A stretch of 64,000 nt of DNA from Paenibacillus barengoltzii NBRC 101215 (lineage in GTDB: Bacteria > Bacillota > Bacilli > Paenibacillales > Paenibacillaceae): the NCBI RefSeq assembly GCF_004000745.1, contig NZ_BILV01000011.1:58288-122287 (forward strand). The letters are read 5' to 3'. Of this stretch, positions 1 to 7,673 are shown piece after piece. The position numbers and the translations under genes were made by a program. How positions within the stretch are numbered: position 1 is the stretch's first letter; every line of letters starts with the position of its first letter. The notes beneath the pieces are model-generated. The model had not been told where the DNA came from and ran no database searches. It saw nothing but the letters and a program-made list of their open reading frames with translations.

Positions 1-1
1 G

Positions 2-421
2 ATCTCCCTCTTCCAGGATCGACTGGGCAAGCTGGTTGAGCTGTTCCATCAGAACATCGCCGAGACGAGCACAGCCGAAGAAGCGTTGCGTAAGGTGTGT
101 GAAATTCACTTCACTCATCTGGAGCAGAACGTAAATTTTGCGTACGTGACCCAAATCGAGCTGCGACAAAGCTCCCTCGAACTGCGCAAAGCGATCGGTC
201 TGGCGGTGAAGCCCTATATCACGCTGATCGAGCATATCTTGAAGAGAGGGATCGAGGAAGGTTCGTTCCGCGACAACCTGGACACCAAGCTATCCCGTCA
301 GCTGATCTTTGGAGCCTTGGACGAAGTCGTAACCTCTTGGCTGATCTCTGGCATGAAGTACTCCCTATCCGCTCAGGTGGAGAACACGGTGGACTTTTTC
401 CTGCGTGCACTTAAGAAGTGA
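2..421 (+). CDS. TetR/AcrR-family regulator, C-terminal part (FadR-like), cut by window start
   Basis: The reading frame is open from base 2 to the stop at 419-421, giving about 139 residues, so the N-terminal helix-turn-helix lies outside the window. The helical ligand-binding part ends with a typical TetR C-terminus (a run containing LIFGALDEVVTSWLISG). In B. subtilis the TetR protein FadR sits with etfB-etfA in a fatty-acid-degradation operon and releases DNA on binding long-chain acyl-CoA; the same order here suggests FadR. The family call is firm, the FadR identity is inferred from context. A TTG at 86 is internal, not the start. Confidence 0.75.
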   Translation: MSLFQDRLGKLVELFHQNIAETSTAEEALRKVCEIHFTHLEQNVNFAYVTQIELRQSSLELRKAIGLAVKPYITLIEHILKRGIEEGSFRDNLDTKLSRQLIFGALDEVVTSWLISGMKYSLSAQVENTVDFFLRALKK

Positions 422-462
422 GCCGTTATTTTTGAGCAATACCCCACCTATCCAATCTGCTC

Positions 463-644
463 TAACGCTTGTGATCAACCTTATTCGCAGCAAAATTAAC
501 ATCTGCAACATATAACGCTTGACACGAAGCTGATTTGCTCGTTTTTGAGGCAAATCCCCCAAAATCATGCCAATAACGTTACGGGTCAGCGTTAGAATTG
601 AAACTCACTTCATAACAACCCAATAAGTGCGCTGGCAAGCGTTA
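463..644. repeat. Family A inverted intergenic element, copy 1
   Basis: Four modules TAACG-N13-TTATT (one reads TGATT) lie between the regulator and etfB. Two are on the plus strand, with TAACG at 463 and 513. Two are on the minus strand, with CGTTA at 590 and 640. Spacing within each pair is exactly 50 bp, and both pairs share one symmetry centre at 553.5. A smaller hairpin (GATTTGC 532-538 with GCAAATC 550-556) lies inside. A second element of the same architecture is at 37346-37529. Function unknown; it may be a structured RNA, a protein-binding array or a mobile repeat. Confidence 0.7.
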
Positions 645-693
645 GCATGTACTTGAGGGGAAACATTCTTGAATTTGAAAGGAGTTGGCCCGC

Positions 694-1461
694 ATGCATG
701 TCGTTGTCATCCTGAAACAAACCTTCGATACGGAGGAAAAAATCGTCCTCACCGACGGAAAGATTGTTGAGGACGGCGTTAAGTTCGTCATTAACCCTTA
801 CGACGAATATGCGGTTGAGGAAGCGCTGCGTCTGAAAGAAGCCCACGGCGGTACGGTGACAGTCGTGTCGGCAGGCCCGGAAAGAGCGGCCGAAGCACTG
901 CGCACCGCGCTGGCGATGGGCGCGGATGAAGCGGTACGGATCGTCACAGAGACGATCGATACGGATGAATATGGCATCTCCCGCCTGCTCGCCGCCTATT
1001 TGCAAACGCTAAGCTATGACCTCATTTTGGGCGGCAACTTCTCCGTCGATAACGGCGCCGGTCAAGTCGCTGTGCGGCTTGCCAAGCTGCTCTCACTCCC
1101 CCACGTCTCATCGATTACGGAGTTGACCGTAAGCGGAGATCGGGCAACTGTCGTACGGGATGCGGAAGGTGACGCAGAAACGCTGGAAGTTGCATTACCC
1201 GCAGTACTCACGGCCCAGCAAGGCTTAAACGAACCACGCTATCCATCGCTCCCCGGAATTATGAAAGCGAAGAAGAAACCGTTCCGTGAACTGACCCTTT
1301 CTGATCTTAGACTCAACGAAACCGACATCACCCCTAAAACCCAACGGCTTGGCCTCACCCTGCCGCCGGCCCGCCAAGCTGGCAAACTGCTTGCCGGTTC
1401 GCCTGCCGAACAGGCAGCGGAACTCGTGCGACTACTGCGCTCTGAAGCAAAAGTCATTTAA
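694..1461 (+). CDS. etfB: Electron transfer flavoprotein, beta subunit
   Basis: 255 residues, the usual EtfB size. It begins MHVVVILKQTFDTEEKI and carries the AMP/FAD-binding alpha/beta fold with the motif NPYDEYAVEEALRL near residues 34-47. EtfAB is a soluble heterodimer that passes electrons from acyl-CoA dehydrogenases to the respiratory chain. The start is ATG 694, because the ribosome site GAAAGGAG (677-684) stands 9 bases before it; the upstream TTG at 685 touches the ribosome site and is rejected. etfA follows after 19 bases, so the two are surely co-transcribed. Confidence 0.95.
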   Translation: MHVVVILKQTFDTEEKIVLTDGKIVEDGVKFVINPYDEYAVEEALRLKEAHGGTVTVVSAGPERAAEALRTALAMGADEAVRIVTETIDTDEYGISRLLAAYLQTLSYDLILGGNFSVDNGAGQVAVRLAKLLSLPHVSSITELTVSGDRATVVRDAEGDAETLEVALPAVLTAQQGLNEPRYPSLPGIMKAKKKPFRELTLSDLRLNETDITPKTQRLGLTLPPARQAGKLLAGSPAEQAAELVRLLRSEAKVI

Positions 1462-1480
1462 CCCGAAGGAGGCGTTAAAC

Positions 1481-2473
1481 ATGAGCAAAACGTACGTGGT
1501 GATCGTCGAAACGAAGGATGGTAAACTTCGTCAAGTCTCTTTGGAAGCGCTTCACGTTGCAAACACGCTGCGTGGCGAAAGCGACCGTCTTACAGCGGTA
1601 CTGCTGGGTCACCAGCTGGATGATGCTGCTGCCGAGCTGAGCCGCCATGTGGAGGGCCAAGTGCTCATCCTGGATCATGCCGAACTCCATGCCTATCAGC
1701 CGGAGTTGGCCTTTGAAGCAGTGCTGCAAGCCCTAGCTGTACTGCCGGAAGAACCGAGACTGATCCTGCTTGGTCATACCGCCATCGGCCGCGATCTCGC
1801 ACCTCAATTGGCAGCCCAGCTAAATTGCGGGCAAATTTCTGATGTGACCTCTCTCACCAAGGACGGCGATAGGGCCGTGTTCACGCGTCCCCTTTATGCC
1901 GGGAAAGCCTTCGAGCAAAAAGAACTGACAGACGGCACGGGTATCGTGACCATTCGGCCCAACAACTTCTCCCCTGCAGCCCCTGCCGCTGCCCCAGGGA
2001 CGCTCGTACCGCTGGAGTTTACTGCGCCTGCAACGCTGCACACGATCCTCAAGGATGTGGTGCGCAAGGTATCCGGCAAGGTCGATCTCACCGAAGCGAA
2101 GATCGTCGTATCCGGAGGACGCGGCGTGAAAAGCGCCGACGGCTTTAAAGTGCTGGAGGAACTCGCAGACACCCTCGGCGGCGCTGTCGGTGCTTCACGT
2201 GGCGCATGTGATGCCGGCTACTGCGACTATGCGCTGCAAATCGGCCAAACGGGGAAGGTCGTCACACCAGAGATTTACATCGCCTGCGGGATCAGCGGTG
2301 CAATTCAGCATCTGGCTGGCATGAGCCAGTCGCGAGTGATCATTGCCATTAACAAAGACCCGGAAGCACCGATTTTCAAGGTAGCTGACTATGGCATCGT
2401 CGGCGATCTATTCGAAATCGTTCCACTGCTAACCGAGCAATTCAAAGAAGTTCTCGCTGAACGGACCTCTTGA
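1481..2473 (+). CDS. etfA: Electron transfer flavoprotein, alpha subunit
   Basis: 330 residues. The N-terminal domain (1-190) is followed by the conserved C-terminal FAD domain: VVSGGRGVKS near 210, GASRGACDAGY near 235, QIGQTGKVVTPEIYIACGIS near 255-275, and SRVIIAINKDPEAPIF near 290-306. This is the FAD-holding partner of EtfB in fatty-acid oxidation. ATG 1481 is chosen because GAAGGAGG (1465-1472) precedes it by 8 bases; the frame is open further upstream but that part overlaps etfB. A hairpin terminator follows the stop at once, closing the operon. Confidence 0.95.
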   Translation: MSKTYVVIVETKDGKLRQVSLEALHVANTLRGESDRLTAVLLGHQLDDAAAELSRHVEGQVLILDHAELHAYQPELAFEAVLQALAVLPEEPRLILLGHTAIGRDLAPQLAAQLNCGQISDVTSLTKDGDRAVFTRPLYAGKAFEQKELTDGTGIVTIRPNNFSPAAPAAAPGTLVPLEFTAPATLHTILKDVVRKVSGKVDLTEAKIVVSGGRGVKSADGFKVLEELADTLGGAVGASRGACDAGYCDYALQIGQTGKVVTPEIYIACGISGAIQHLAGMSQSRVIIAINKDPEAPIFKVADYGIVGDLFEIVPLLTEQFKEVLAERTS

Positions 2474-2480
2474 TAAACCA

Positions 2481-2512
2481 AATGCCTGCATCTCATGATG
2501 CAGGCATTTTCC
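2481..2512 (+). terminator. Rho-independent terminator of etfBA
   Basis: A perfect 12-bp stem (AATGCCTGCATC with its complement at 2497-2508), a 4-base loop and a short T tract begin 8 bases after the etfA stop. Confidence 0.9.
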
Positions 2513-2526
2513 TTGTCAGGTTGTGA

Positions 2527-2709
2527 TCAATAAAACATATTCAAGATCGACCGCAGCACCTTCCCCATACCGCTCGCTTGTTTCCGCTTCTTGACCGGTC
2601 GCTTGGGCAGGGTCATCCCCTCCAAGCCGTTAGGGGTGCCCGGTCTTCTCAACGACTGATGGAACTCTTTAATCTCCCGCTCTCTTACATAAAAATCTAG
2701 ATAATTCAT
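2527..2709 (-). CDS. Small basic protein, unknown
   Basis: 60 residues starting MNYLDFYVREREIKEF, rich in Lys/Arg in the middle (KRPVKKRKQ), with no membrane segment. I do not recognise it. The support for a real gene is a strong ribosome site AAGGAGG placed properly before the ATG on the minus strand. It is monocistronic and divergent from the SgrR-like gene, whose promoter region it adjoins. A remnant of a longer gene is possible. Confidence 0.5.
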   Translation of the reverse strand: MNYLDFYVREREIKEFHQSLRRPGTPNGLEGMTLPKRPVKKRKQASGMGKVLRSILNMFY

Positions 2710-2771
2710 GGGATAACCTCCTTGCTTCCAGGGTGGCCATGACCGACCCTTTTGTTATTTCCATTATCTTC

Positions 2772-2800
2772 TTCAAAAGCAGGAAGAAAAAGAGTATACT
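2772..2800 (+). promoter_or_regulatory. SigA-type promoter of the SgrR-like gene
   Basis: TTCAAA (2772-2777), a 17-base spacer and TATACT (2795-2800), about 50 bases before the chosen start. Confidence 0.55.
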
Positions 2801-2849
2801 ATTTCAAAGTCATTTCCCCTTTTGCCGTTTGCAAGGAGGACGGGGGGGT

Positions 2850-4676
2850 ATGGAGGTGTGTATGGTCGTGTTAACCGCAGAACGTTATTTAGCGTTGCTG
2901 AATCATTATGCGGAGGGAATCGGCGATTCGGCAGAGCCTCGCGAAGTTGAGGTCGCGCTGGAGGATTTAACGAAGTTGTTTCACTGTACGGAGCGGAACG
3001 CTAAGCTGGTCATTCGTAAGCTGCAGGAGGAAGGTCTAATCGACTGGTCGCCGGGTCGAGGTCGCGGGCACCGCTCCCGTCTCGTGTTTCGGGTGAATCG
3101 GGAAAATTTCTTGATCGATCTGGCCCAAAGGCTGGCGGAAAAAGGGGAATACCGCTTGGCCTTCGAATTCCTTCATCAGCACGAAGGCGATATCCATGCG
3201 CGAGAGCGGTTTATTCAGTGGCTAAATGACCAGTTCGGCGCGGAACGACAGCTCGCCGCAGGCCAAAGCTGCCGTGACATCTTTCGACTGCCGGTATATA
3301 AAGCTCCGTTTACGCTGGATCCGGCCAAGCTGATTTACGACTTGGATTCCCACCTCGTTCGGCAAATCTTCGATCGGCTGGTGCAATACGACCAGACGAT
3401 CGGTCAAGTGACCGGCATGATCGCCCATCACTGGGATCATGATGAGACTGGGACGGTATGGACGTTCCATTTGCGCAAAGGCGTGCGTTTTCATCATGGA
3501 AAAGAGCTCACCGCCGAGGACGTCGTTTTCACCTTTTCTCGGCTGAGGGAAGTCTCAACCAACCGCTGGCTGGTATCCAGCATTGATCAGATCGAAGCCT
3601 TGGATACGCGAACGGTTCTGTTTCGGCTGCACCAACCGAACTGGCTGCTCCCTCGCCTGTTTTGCTCCTCGTGCGCTTCGATACTACCTGCCGATTTACT
3701 CGGTAAGGACGAGACGGCGTTTTGGCAGTTTCCAAGCGGTACCGGCCCGTTCCGACTCACGCATTGGAGCTTGAACCGGATGGAGCTTGAGGTCCATGCG
3801 GGATATTTTCTCGGGCGGCCTTATTTGGACGGCGTCACCCTGGTCTTTCTGCCCGACGATATTCCGAATTCCTCCAAGTTGAGATGGGAGCAGCTAATCG
3901 TCAACGATTCACGGGTTCCCACCAAAGCCGGGGACGATTGGAATCGAATCCAGACCTTAAGACGGGGCTGCAGCCTAATTTCTTGGAATCGCAACCGACT
4001 GGGGCCGCAACAATCGCTGGCGTTTCGGCAGGCGATTAACCTGGCGATTGACCGCCCCGGGCTGATCCAAGCTACGGGCAAATCCGGTTATCCGGCACGT
4101 AGCTTCCAACCCACCGAAGACACCATCCTGGGGGTTCATCGGCACGATCCGGCCGCCGCAAGACAGCTGCTGGAGGCGCACGGTTATAATGGTGTGCCGA
4201 TCCGCCTGGCAGCCCATCATCTCGATCGAGAAGAAGCTGAATGGATTCAAGCCCAATGCGAAACGATCGGAATTCCGGTTGAGATTGTGAAATATGAAAA
4301 AGGCGATATGGCAAGAACGGCTGCCCTTGAAGCCGATGCCGTCCTCTTATGCCTCGTCTTCGCTGAGGATGAAGTGTGCGAGTTGGAAAGCTTCTTGCAG
4401 GAAGACAGCTACATCCGTTTGCATATGCCGCCGGAATTAAGCCGTTGGGTGTTCAGCATGGTGGATGAAGTGTTTGCGTCCAGAAGTCCTGAGAAACGGC
4501 GGGTGTTGCTGCAGCAAATCGAATATCGCCTGCAAGATGAAGCGCAGGTCACTTTTCTAGTGCACAGCATGTTGAACACGTATGTCCACCCTTCCATTCG
4601 CGGTGTTGCGATCAACAATCTTGGCTGGATGGACTTTAAAGACATCTGGTTGACCTCTGCTTCCTCAGCGGGATGA
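2850..4676 (+). CDS. SgrR-like transcriptional regulator with periplasmic-type solute-binding domain
   Basis: 608 residues. The first ~110 form a winged-helix DNA-binding domain (LTKLFHCTERNAKLVIRKL, then GLIDWSPGRGRGHRSRL). Residues ~170-600 are an SBP_bac_5 (dipeptide/oligopeptide-binding) domain, with VWTFHLRKGVRFHHGKELTA as its hallmark. There is no signal peptide, as expected for a cytoplasmic SgrR-type sensor that binds a small ligand and controls transport genes; E. coli SgrR senses sugar-phosphate stress. The ligand here is unknown. Start ATG 2850 follows AAGGAGGA (2833-2840); ATG 2862 is an alternative. No transporter is adjacent. Confidence 0.85.
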   Translation: MEVCMVVLTAERYLALLNHYAEGIGDSAEPREVEVALEDLTKLFHCTERNAKLVIRKLQEEGLIDWSPGRGRGHRSRLVFRVNRENFLIDLAQRLAEKGEYRLAFEFLHQHEGDIHARERFIQWLNDQFGAERQLAAGQSCRDIFRLPVYKAPFTLDPAKLIYDLDSHLVRQIFDRLVQYDQTIGQVTGMIAHHWDHDETGTVWTFHLRKGVRFHHGKELTAEDVVFTFSRLREVSTNRWLVSSIDQIEALDTRTVLFRLHQPNWLLPRLFCSSCASILPADLLGKDETAFWQFPSGTGPFRLTHWSLNRMELEVHAGYFLGRPYLDGVTLVFLPDDIPNSSKLRWEQLIVNDSRVPTKAGDDWNRIQTLRRGCSLISWNRNRLGPQQSLAFRQAINLAIDRPGLIQATGKSGYPARSFQPTEDTILGVHRHDPAAARQLLEAHGYNGVPIRLAAHHLDREEAEWIQAQCETIGIPVEIVKYEKGDMARTAALEADAVLLCLVFAEDEVCELESFLQEDSYIRLHMPPELSRWVFSMVDEVFASRSPEKRRVLLQQIEYRLQDEAQVTFLVHSMLNTYVHPSIRGVAINNLGWMDFKDIWLTSASSAG

Positions 4677-4686
4677 ATTGCCTAAG

Positions 4687-4724
4687 AAAAAAGCGTCTGG
4701 CCTTTGAGCCAAACGCTTTTTTGG
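4687..4724. terminator. Bidirectional terminator between SgrR-like gene and nitroreductase
   Basis: An A-rich/T-rich hairpin: AAAAAAGCGT-TGGC pairs with GCCA-ACGCTTTTTT. A and T runs on both sides suit both converging genes. Confidence 0.85.
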
Positions 4725-4725
4725 A

Positions 4726-5322
4726 TTAATTGAACACCTTCATTCGGTTGTCAATCGGCGCAAACTCTTTGTCGCCTGCCGGAGCCTCGATCTTGCCAAA
4801 CGGCATTTGTGCAATCAGCCTCCAGCTTTCCGGTACGCCCCATTCCTTCCGCACTTCCTCATCGATTAAAGGATTGTAATGCTGGAGCGACGCGCCGACG
4901 CCTTCATCCGACAAGGCTGTCCAAACAACATATTGCAGCATGCCGTTGGATTGCTCTGACCACACCGGGAAGTTCTCAGCGTATAAGGCAAATTGCTTTT
5001 GCAGCCCTTCAATCACCGTCTGGTCCTCAAAGAACAATACGGTACCGCGGCCGCTCCGGAAGGAAGCCATCTTCTCTTCCGTTGGGCCAAAGTTGTCCGC
5101 CGGAACTATTTTGCGCAATGTTGCCTTGGTAATGTCCCAGAGCTTCTCGTGCTGCGCATTAAACAATACAACCACTCTAGCACTTTGCGAGTTAAATGAA
5201 GATGGCGTGTAGAGCACCGCGTTGCTTACAATCTCCTTTACCCGCTCTTCAGTAATGGGAATGTCCTTCCCGATGGCATAAATGCTTCGTCTCTTTTTGA
5301 CGGCGTGCCAAAAATCGCCCAT
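4726..5322 (-). CDS. Nitroreductase family protein (Frm2/Hbn1-like)
   Basis: 198 residues. It begins with the FMN-binding signature KKRRSIYAIGKDIPITEER and has YTPSSFNSQSARVVVLF near residues 38-54. The compact form and the EGLQKQFALYAENFPVWSEQ segment fit the Frm2-like branch of nitroreductases, FMN enzymes that reduce nitro or quinone compounds with NAD(P)H. It stands alone between a shared terminator and the SMR operon. An 11-bp inverted repeat lies just upstream (5350-5400), a likely operator. The true substrate cannot be told from sequence. Confidence 0.85.
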   Translation of the reverse strand: MGDFWHAVKKRRSIYAIGKDIPITEERVKEIVSNAVLYTPSSFNSQSARVVVLFNAQHEKLWDITKATLRKIVPADNFGPTEEKMASFRSGRGTVLFFEDQTVIEGLQKQFALYAENFPVWSEQSNGMLQYVVWTALSDEGVGASLQHYNPLIDEEVRKEWGVPESWRLIAQMPFGKIEAPAGDKEFAPIDNRMKVFN

Positions 5323-5349
5323 TCGTTCAGTTTCACTCCGTTTCTGCCT

Positions 5350-5400
5350 GGATTGATGTCAATGGAACCTTCCTTAATATATCCCAATCGACATCAATCC
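5350..5400. promoter_or_regulatory. 11-bp perfect inverted repeat upstream of the nitroreductase
   Basis: GGATTGATGTC (5350-5360) and its exact complement GACATCAATCC (5390-5400) are separated by 29 bases, 28 bases upstream of the nitroreductase start. There is no T tract, so it looks like an operator pair rather than a terminator. Confidence 0.55.
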
Positions 5401-5424
5401 AACCGATCCTGAAGCTAGTTCCAC

Positions 5425-5742
5425 CTACTCACTGATGAGCTTTAACCCCATTGCAGCCCCTAAAATAAAGGCAATAAACAGCAATCGCCGCCACTCGCGA
5501 GATTCACCATAAAGCAGCATCCCCGCGATAGCACTTCCCGCCGTACCGATACCTGTCCATACCGCATAGGCCGTCCCCATGGAAATGGTTCGCATCGCCA
5601 AGGTCAGAAACAGGAAGCTAAGCAAAAAACCGCCGGCCATCCAGACATACGCCCCTAGGCTCTTACGGGTGTTGATTTTGTTGATCCCAATCACGCCCAG
5701 CACCTCGCCAAATCCAGCGAGCACCAGCAGAATCCAATCCAT
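5425..5742 (-). CDS. SMR-family small multidrug/guanidinium exporter, second subunit (YkkD-like)
   Basis: 105 residues with four membrane helices and the conserved helix-1 glutamate, E13 in LAGFGEVLGVIGI, which binds proton and substrate in SMR exporters. The GTAYAVWTGIGTAGSAIAG helix-3 signature is present. It follows the first SMR gene after 3 bases under one guanidine-I riboswitch, so the pair probably acts as a heterodimer in the cytoplasmic membrane, as YkkC-YkkD of B. subtilis. Guanidinium is the likely relevant substrate because of the riboswitch; broader cation export is possible. Confidence 0.88.
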   Translation of the reverse strand: MDWILLVLAGFGEVLGVIGINKINTRKSLGAYVWMAGGFLLSFLFLTLAMRTISMGTAYAVWTGIGTAGSAIAGMLLYGESREWRRLLFIAFILGAAMGLKLISE

Positions 5743-5745
5743 CGC

Positions 5746-6087
5746 TTACGCTCCTCCTTCCGTCCGCTTCTCCCCATCGGTCACCAGCTTCAAGCCGATG
5801 ACACCAACCATTAACAGCAAAATGAGCAGCAGCTTGGCCCAACGAAACGGTTCCCCAAACAACGCCATCTCCGCAATCACCGTCCCTGCCGTACCGATCC
5901 CCGTAAATACGGCATAGACCGTGCCAATCGGAAGCCGTCGTCCGGATAAGATCAACAAATACATGCTCATCCCGATACAGATTGCCGTCCCTACCCAGCT
6001 GAGCGCATCCCCGGCATGCTTCAGGCCGATGACCCAACCGATCTCAAATAAGCCAGCAACGCCGACCAAGCCCCAATCGCGTTTCAT
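5746..6087 (-). CDS. SMR-family small multidrug/guanidinium exporter, first subunit (YkkC-like)
   Basis: 113 residues, four membrane helices, with the essential glutamate E15 in [15 protein letters not shown] and the helix-3 signature [19 protein letters not shown]. The ATG at 6087 has the ribosome site AAAGGAGAGG. The gene starts about 20 bases after the terminator of a guanidine-I riboswitch, the standard arrangement for guanidinium exporters. The hydrophilic tail ([10 protein letters not shown]) is longer than in its partner. Partner and order match paired SMR systems, which need both chains inserted in opposite orientations. Confidence 0.9.
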   Translation of the reverse strand: MKRDWGLVGVAGLFEIGWVIGLKHAGDALSWVGTAICIGMSMYLLILSGRRLPIGTVYAVFTGIGTAGTVIAEMALFGEPFRWAKLLLILLLMVGVIGLKLVTDGEKRTEGGA

Positions 6088-6109
6088 GCGTATGCCCCTC
6101 TCCTTTATA

Positions 6110-6156
6110 CAAAAAATAAAACCCGAAAGATATCACCTTGCGATATCTCCCGGGCT
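6110..6156 (-). terminator. Riboswitch expression-platform terminator
   Basis: On the minus strand CCCGGGAGATATC pairs with GATATCTTTCGGG and is followed by TTTTATTTTTT. The 5' half is also part of the aptamer's conserved 3' end, as in ykkC RNAs: guanidine binding should free the leader from termination. Confidence 0.88.
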
Positions 6157-6250
6157 TTTGTCCCTCCGTGTCCACGGCCTATGAAGCGCCGCGCGTTCCC
6201 TCTTGGACCAGTCCGGTCGGCAGATCCGCCGCGGAACCCTAGGGAACAAT
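6122..6250 (-). ncRNA. Guanidine-I riboswitch (ykkC RNA)
   Basis: Read on the minus strand, the leader has the hallmark blocks in order: CTAGGGTTCCG, then CTGGTCCAAGAG, then ACACGGAGGGA, then AAAAGCCCGGGAGA. These match the ykkC/guanidine-I aptamer, and SMR exporters follow. The only visible change from the usual consensus is A for G in GGTCC(A)AGAG. Guanidine binding is expected to switch on the exporter pair. Confidence 0.95.
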
Positions 6251-6259
6251 TCGTTAGCT

Positions 6260-6288
6260 ATCTTAACCGATTCCTGCTTCAGGGTCAA
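6260..6288 (-). promoter_or_regulatory. SigA-type promoter of the guanidine riboswitch operon
   Basis: On the minus strand TTGACC (6283-6288), a 17-base spacer and TAAGAT (6260-6265), just upstream of the aptamer. Confidence 0.7.
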
Positions 6289-6344
6289 GAAGTATGGATC
6301 GGATAACAGTATCAAAAACTATACTATAGAACAATTTAGTACGT

Positions 6345-6375
6345 ACTTGTAAGTTATAATCCGATTGTCTAACAT
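6345..6375 (+). promoter_or_regulatory. Promoter with palindromic operator, first OYE gene
   Basis: The palindrome ACTTGTAAGT (6345-6354) covers the -35 element TTGTAA (6347-6352); after 17 bases comes TAACAT (6370-6375). The same layout stands before the paralogue at 7585. A repressor binding here would block RNA polymerase; an HxlR/YodB-like quinone-sensing factor is a plausible but unproved candidate. Confidence 0.6.
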
Positions 6376-6431
6376 GGAAATGACATAGGTTTATTCTATT
6401 AACCCCCAATCCAAAAGGAGGAGTGGTCGAG

Positions 6432-7442
6432 ATGAACGCCCAACTATTTAGCCCATATACGATCAAACAGGTTACGTTCAAAAACCGGATCGTCATGGCT
6501 CCCATGTGCCAATATTCTGCCCACGATCAGGACGGAAAAATCCAGGATTGGCACCGAGTTCACTACGCATCCCGTGCCGTCGGCGGCGTTGGCTTGATCA
6601 TTATTGAAGCGACAGCCGTTCTGCCGGAAGGACGGATTTCGTATCGAGATCTTGGCATCTGGAGCGATGAACATGTATCCGGGTTAAAGGAGCTGGTTGA
6701 TCTAGTGCACCGCAATGGTGCGAAAATCGGGATTCAGCTCGCCCATGCTGGGCGGAAAGCGGAGCTTGAGGAAACGATCATTGCTCCGTCGGCGATTCCG
6801 TTTCCAGACAAAAAAACGCCAAAAGCTGCTGAATCCGGGGATATTCGCAGGATTGTAGAAGGCTTCCGAGATGGGGCACGTCGCGCGAAGGAAGCCGGTT
6901 TTGACGTGATTGAGATCCATGCAGCCCATGGGTATTTGCTGAATGAATTCCTTTCGCCGGTGACCAACCATCGGGAAGATGAGTACGGCGGAAACGCCGA
7001 TAACCGTTACCGGTTGCTGGGCGAAGTGATCGAGGCGGTCAATTCGGTTTGGTCCGGTCCGCTGTTTGTTCGGGTCTCGGCGAATGAATACGATCCGCAA
7101 GGTAATTCGCTGGAACAATATATCGATTATGCCCGCCGAATGAAAGCGCAGGGCGTGGATTTGATTGATTGCAGCTCTGGCGGATTGGTCCCGGCACAAA
7201 TTCAAGCGTTTCCGGGCTATCAAGTGAACCTGGCGGAACAAATCCGCCGTCAAGCTGAGGTGGCCACGGGTGCGGTTGGCTTGATCACGGAGCCCTCCCA
7301 TGCGGAGGAAATTCTCGGTAACGGCCGGGCAGATCTGGTGCTGTTAGGCCGTGAATTGCTGCGCAACCCTTATTGGGCGTACGAGGCGGCTAAAGCCTTA
7401 AATATAACGCTAGATCGTCCGGTTCAATACCAAAGAGCTTAA
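6432..7442 (+). CDS. namA: Old yellow enzyme family NADPH dehydrogenase (NamA/YqjM-like), copy 1
   Basis: 336 residues, an FMN TIM-barrel. It opens with [26 protein letters not shown], the OYE FMN site with the YqjM-type cysteine, and shows the substrate-binding histidine motif [19 protein letters not shown] near residues 167-185. Such enzymes reduce activated C=C bonds and quinones with NADPH. Start ATG 6432 follows AAAAGGAGGAG and lines up with the paralogue's start; the GTG at 6423 lies in the ribosome site. A tandem paralogue of equal length follows at 7674. Confidence 0.92.
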   Translation: MNAQLFSPYTIKQVTFKNRIVMAPMCQYSAHDQDGKIQDWHRVHYASRAVGGVGLIIIEATAVLPEGRISYRDLGIWSDEHVSGLKELVDLVHRNGAKIGIQLAHAGRKAELEETIIAPSAIPFPDKKTPKAAESGDIRRIVEGFRDGARRAKEAGFDVIEIHAAHGYLLNEFLSPVTNHREDEYGGNADNRYRLLGEVIEAVNSVWSGPLFVRVSANEYDPQGNSLEQYIDYARRMKAQGVDLIDCSSGGLVPAQIQAFPGYQVNLAEQIRRQAEVATGAVGLITEPSHAEEILGNGRADLVLLGRELLRNPYWAYEAAKALNITLDRPVQYQRA

Positions 7443-7460
7443 TACGACCCGTGCTGCAGG

Positions 7461-7497
7461 CCCGTTTTCGCGATTGGCGAAGACGGGTCTTTTTCCA
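7461..7497 (+). terminator. Terminator of first OYE gene
   Basis: GCCCGTTTTCGC pairs with GCGAAGACGGGT around a 5-base loop, then TCTTTTT. The second OYE gene ends in a near copy of it. Confidence 0.85.
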
Positions 7498-7584
7498 TTC
7501 GGGCAGGAATCATCGCTCCGGTTACACCAAATAGAGTGGAGAGGATCTCACTTCAACATCGGGATGAGTTCATTTTTAAGGCGT

Positions 7585-7615
7585 ACTTGCAAGTTATCGT
7601 CTGATTGACTATTAT
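7585..7615 (+). promoter_or_regulatory. Promoter with palindromic operator, second OYE gene
   Basis: The perfect palindrome ACTTGCAAGT (7585-7594) overlaps the -35 TTGCAA (7587-7592); 17 bases later comes TATTAT (7610-7615). The -10 is closer to consensus than in copy 1, which suggests higher activity. Confidence 0.65.
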
Positions 7616-7673
7616 TGTTATTGACTTATTTTTTATCATTAACTTACTAAAAGAAAGAGAAGGAGTGATCTAG

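Noticed and set aside
469..485. Fnr half-site (TGTGA at 470) before etfB
   Set aside because: There is no matching TCACA half; the bases belong to the Family A module.
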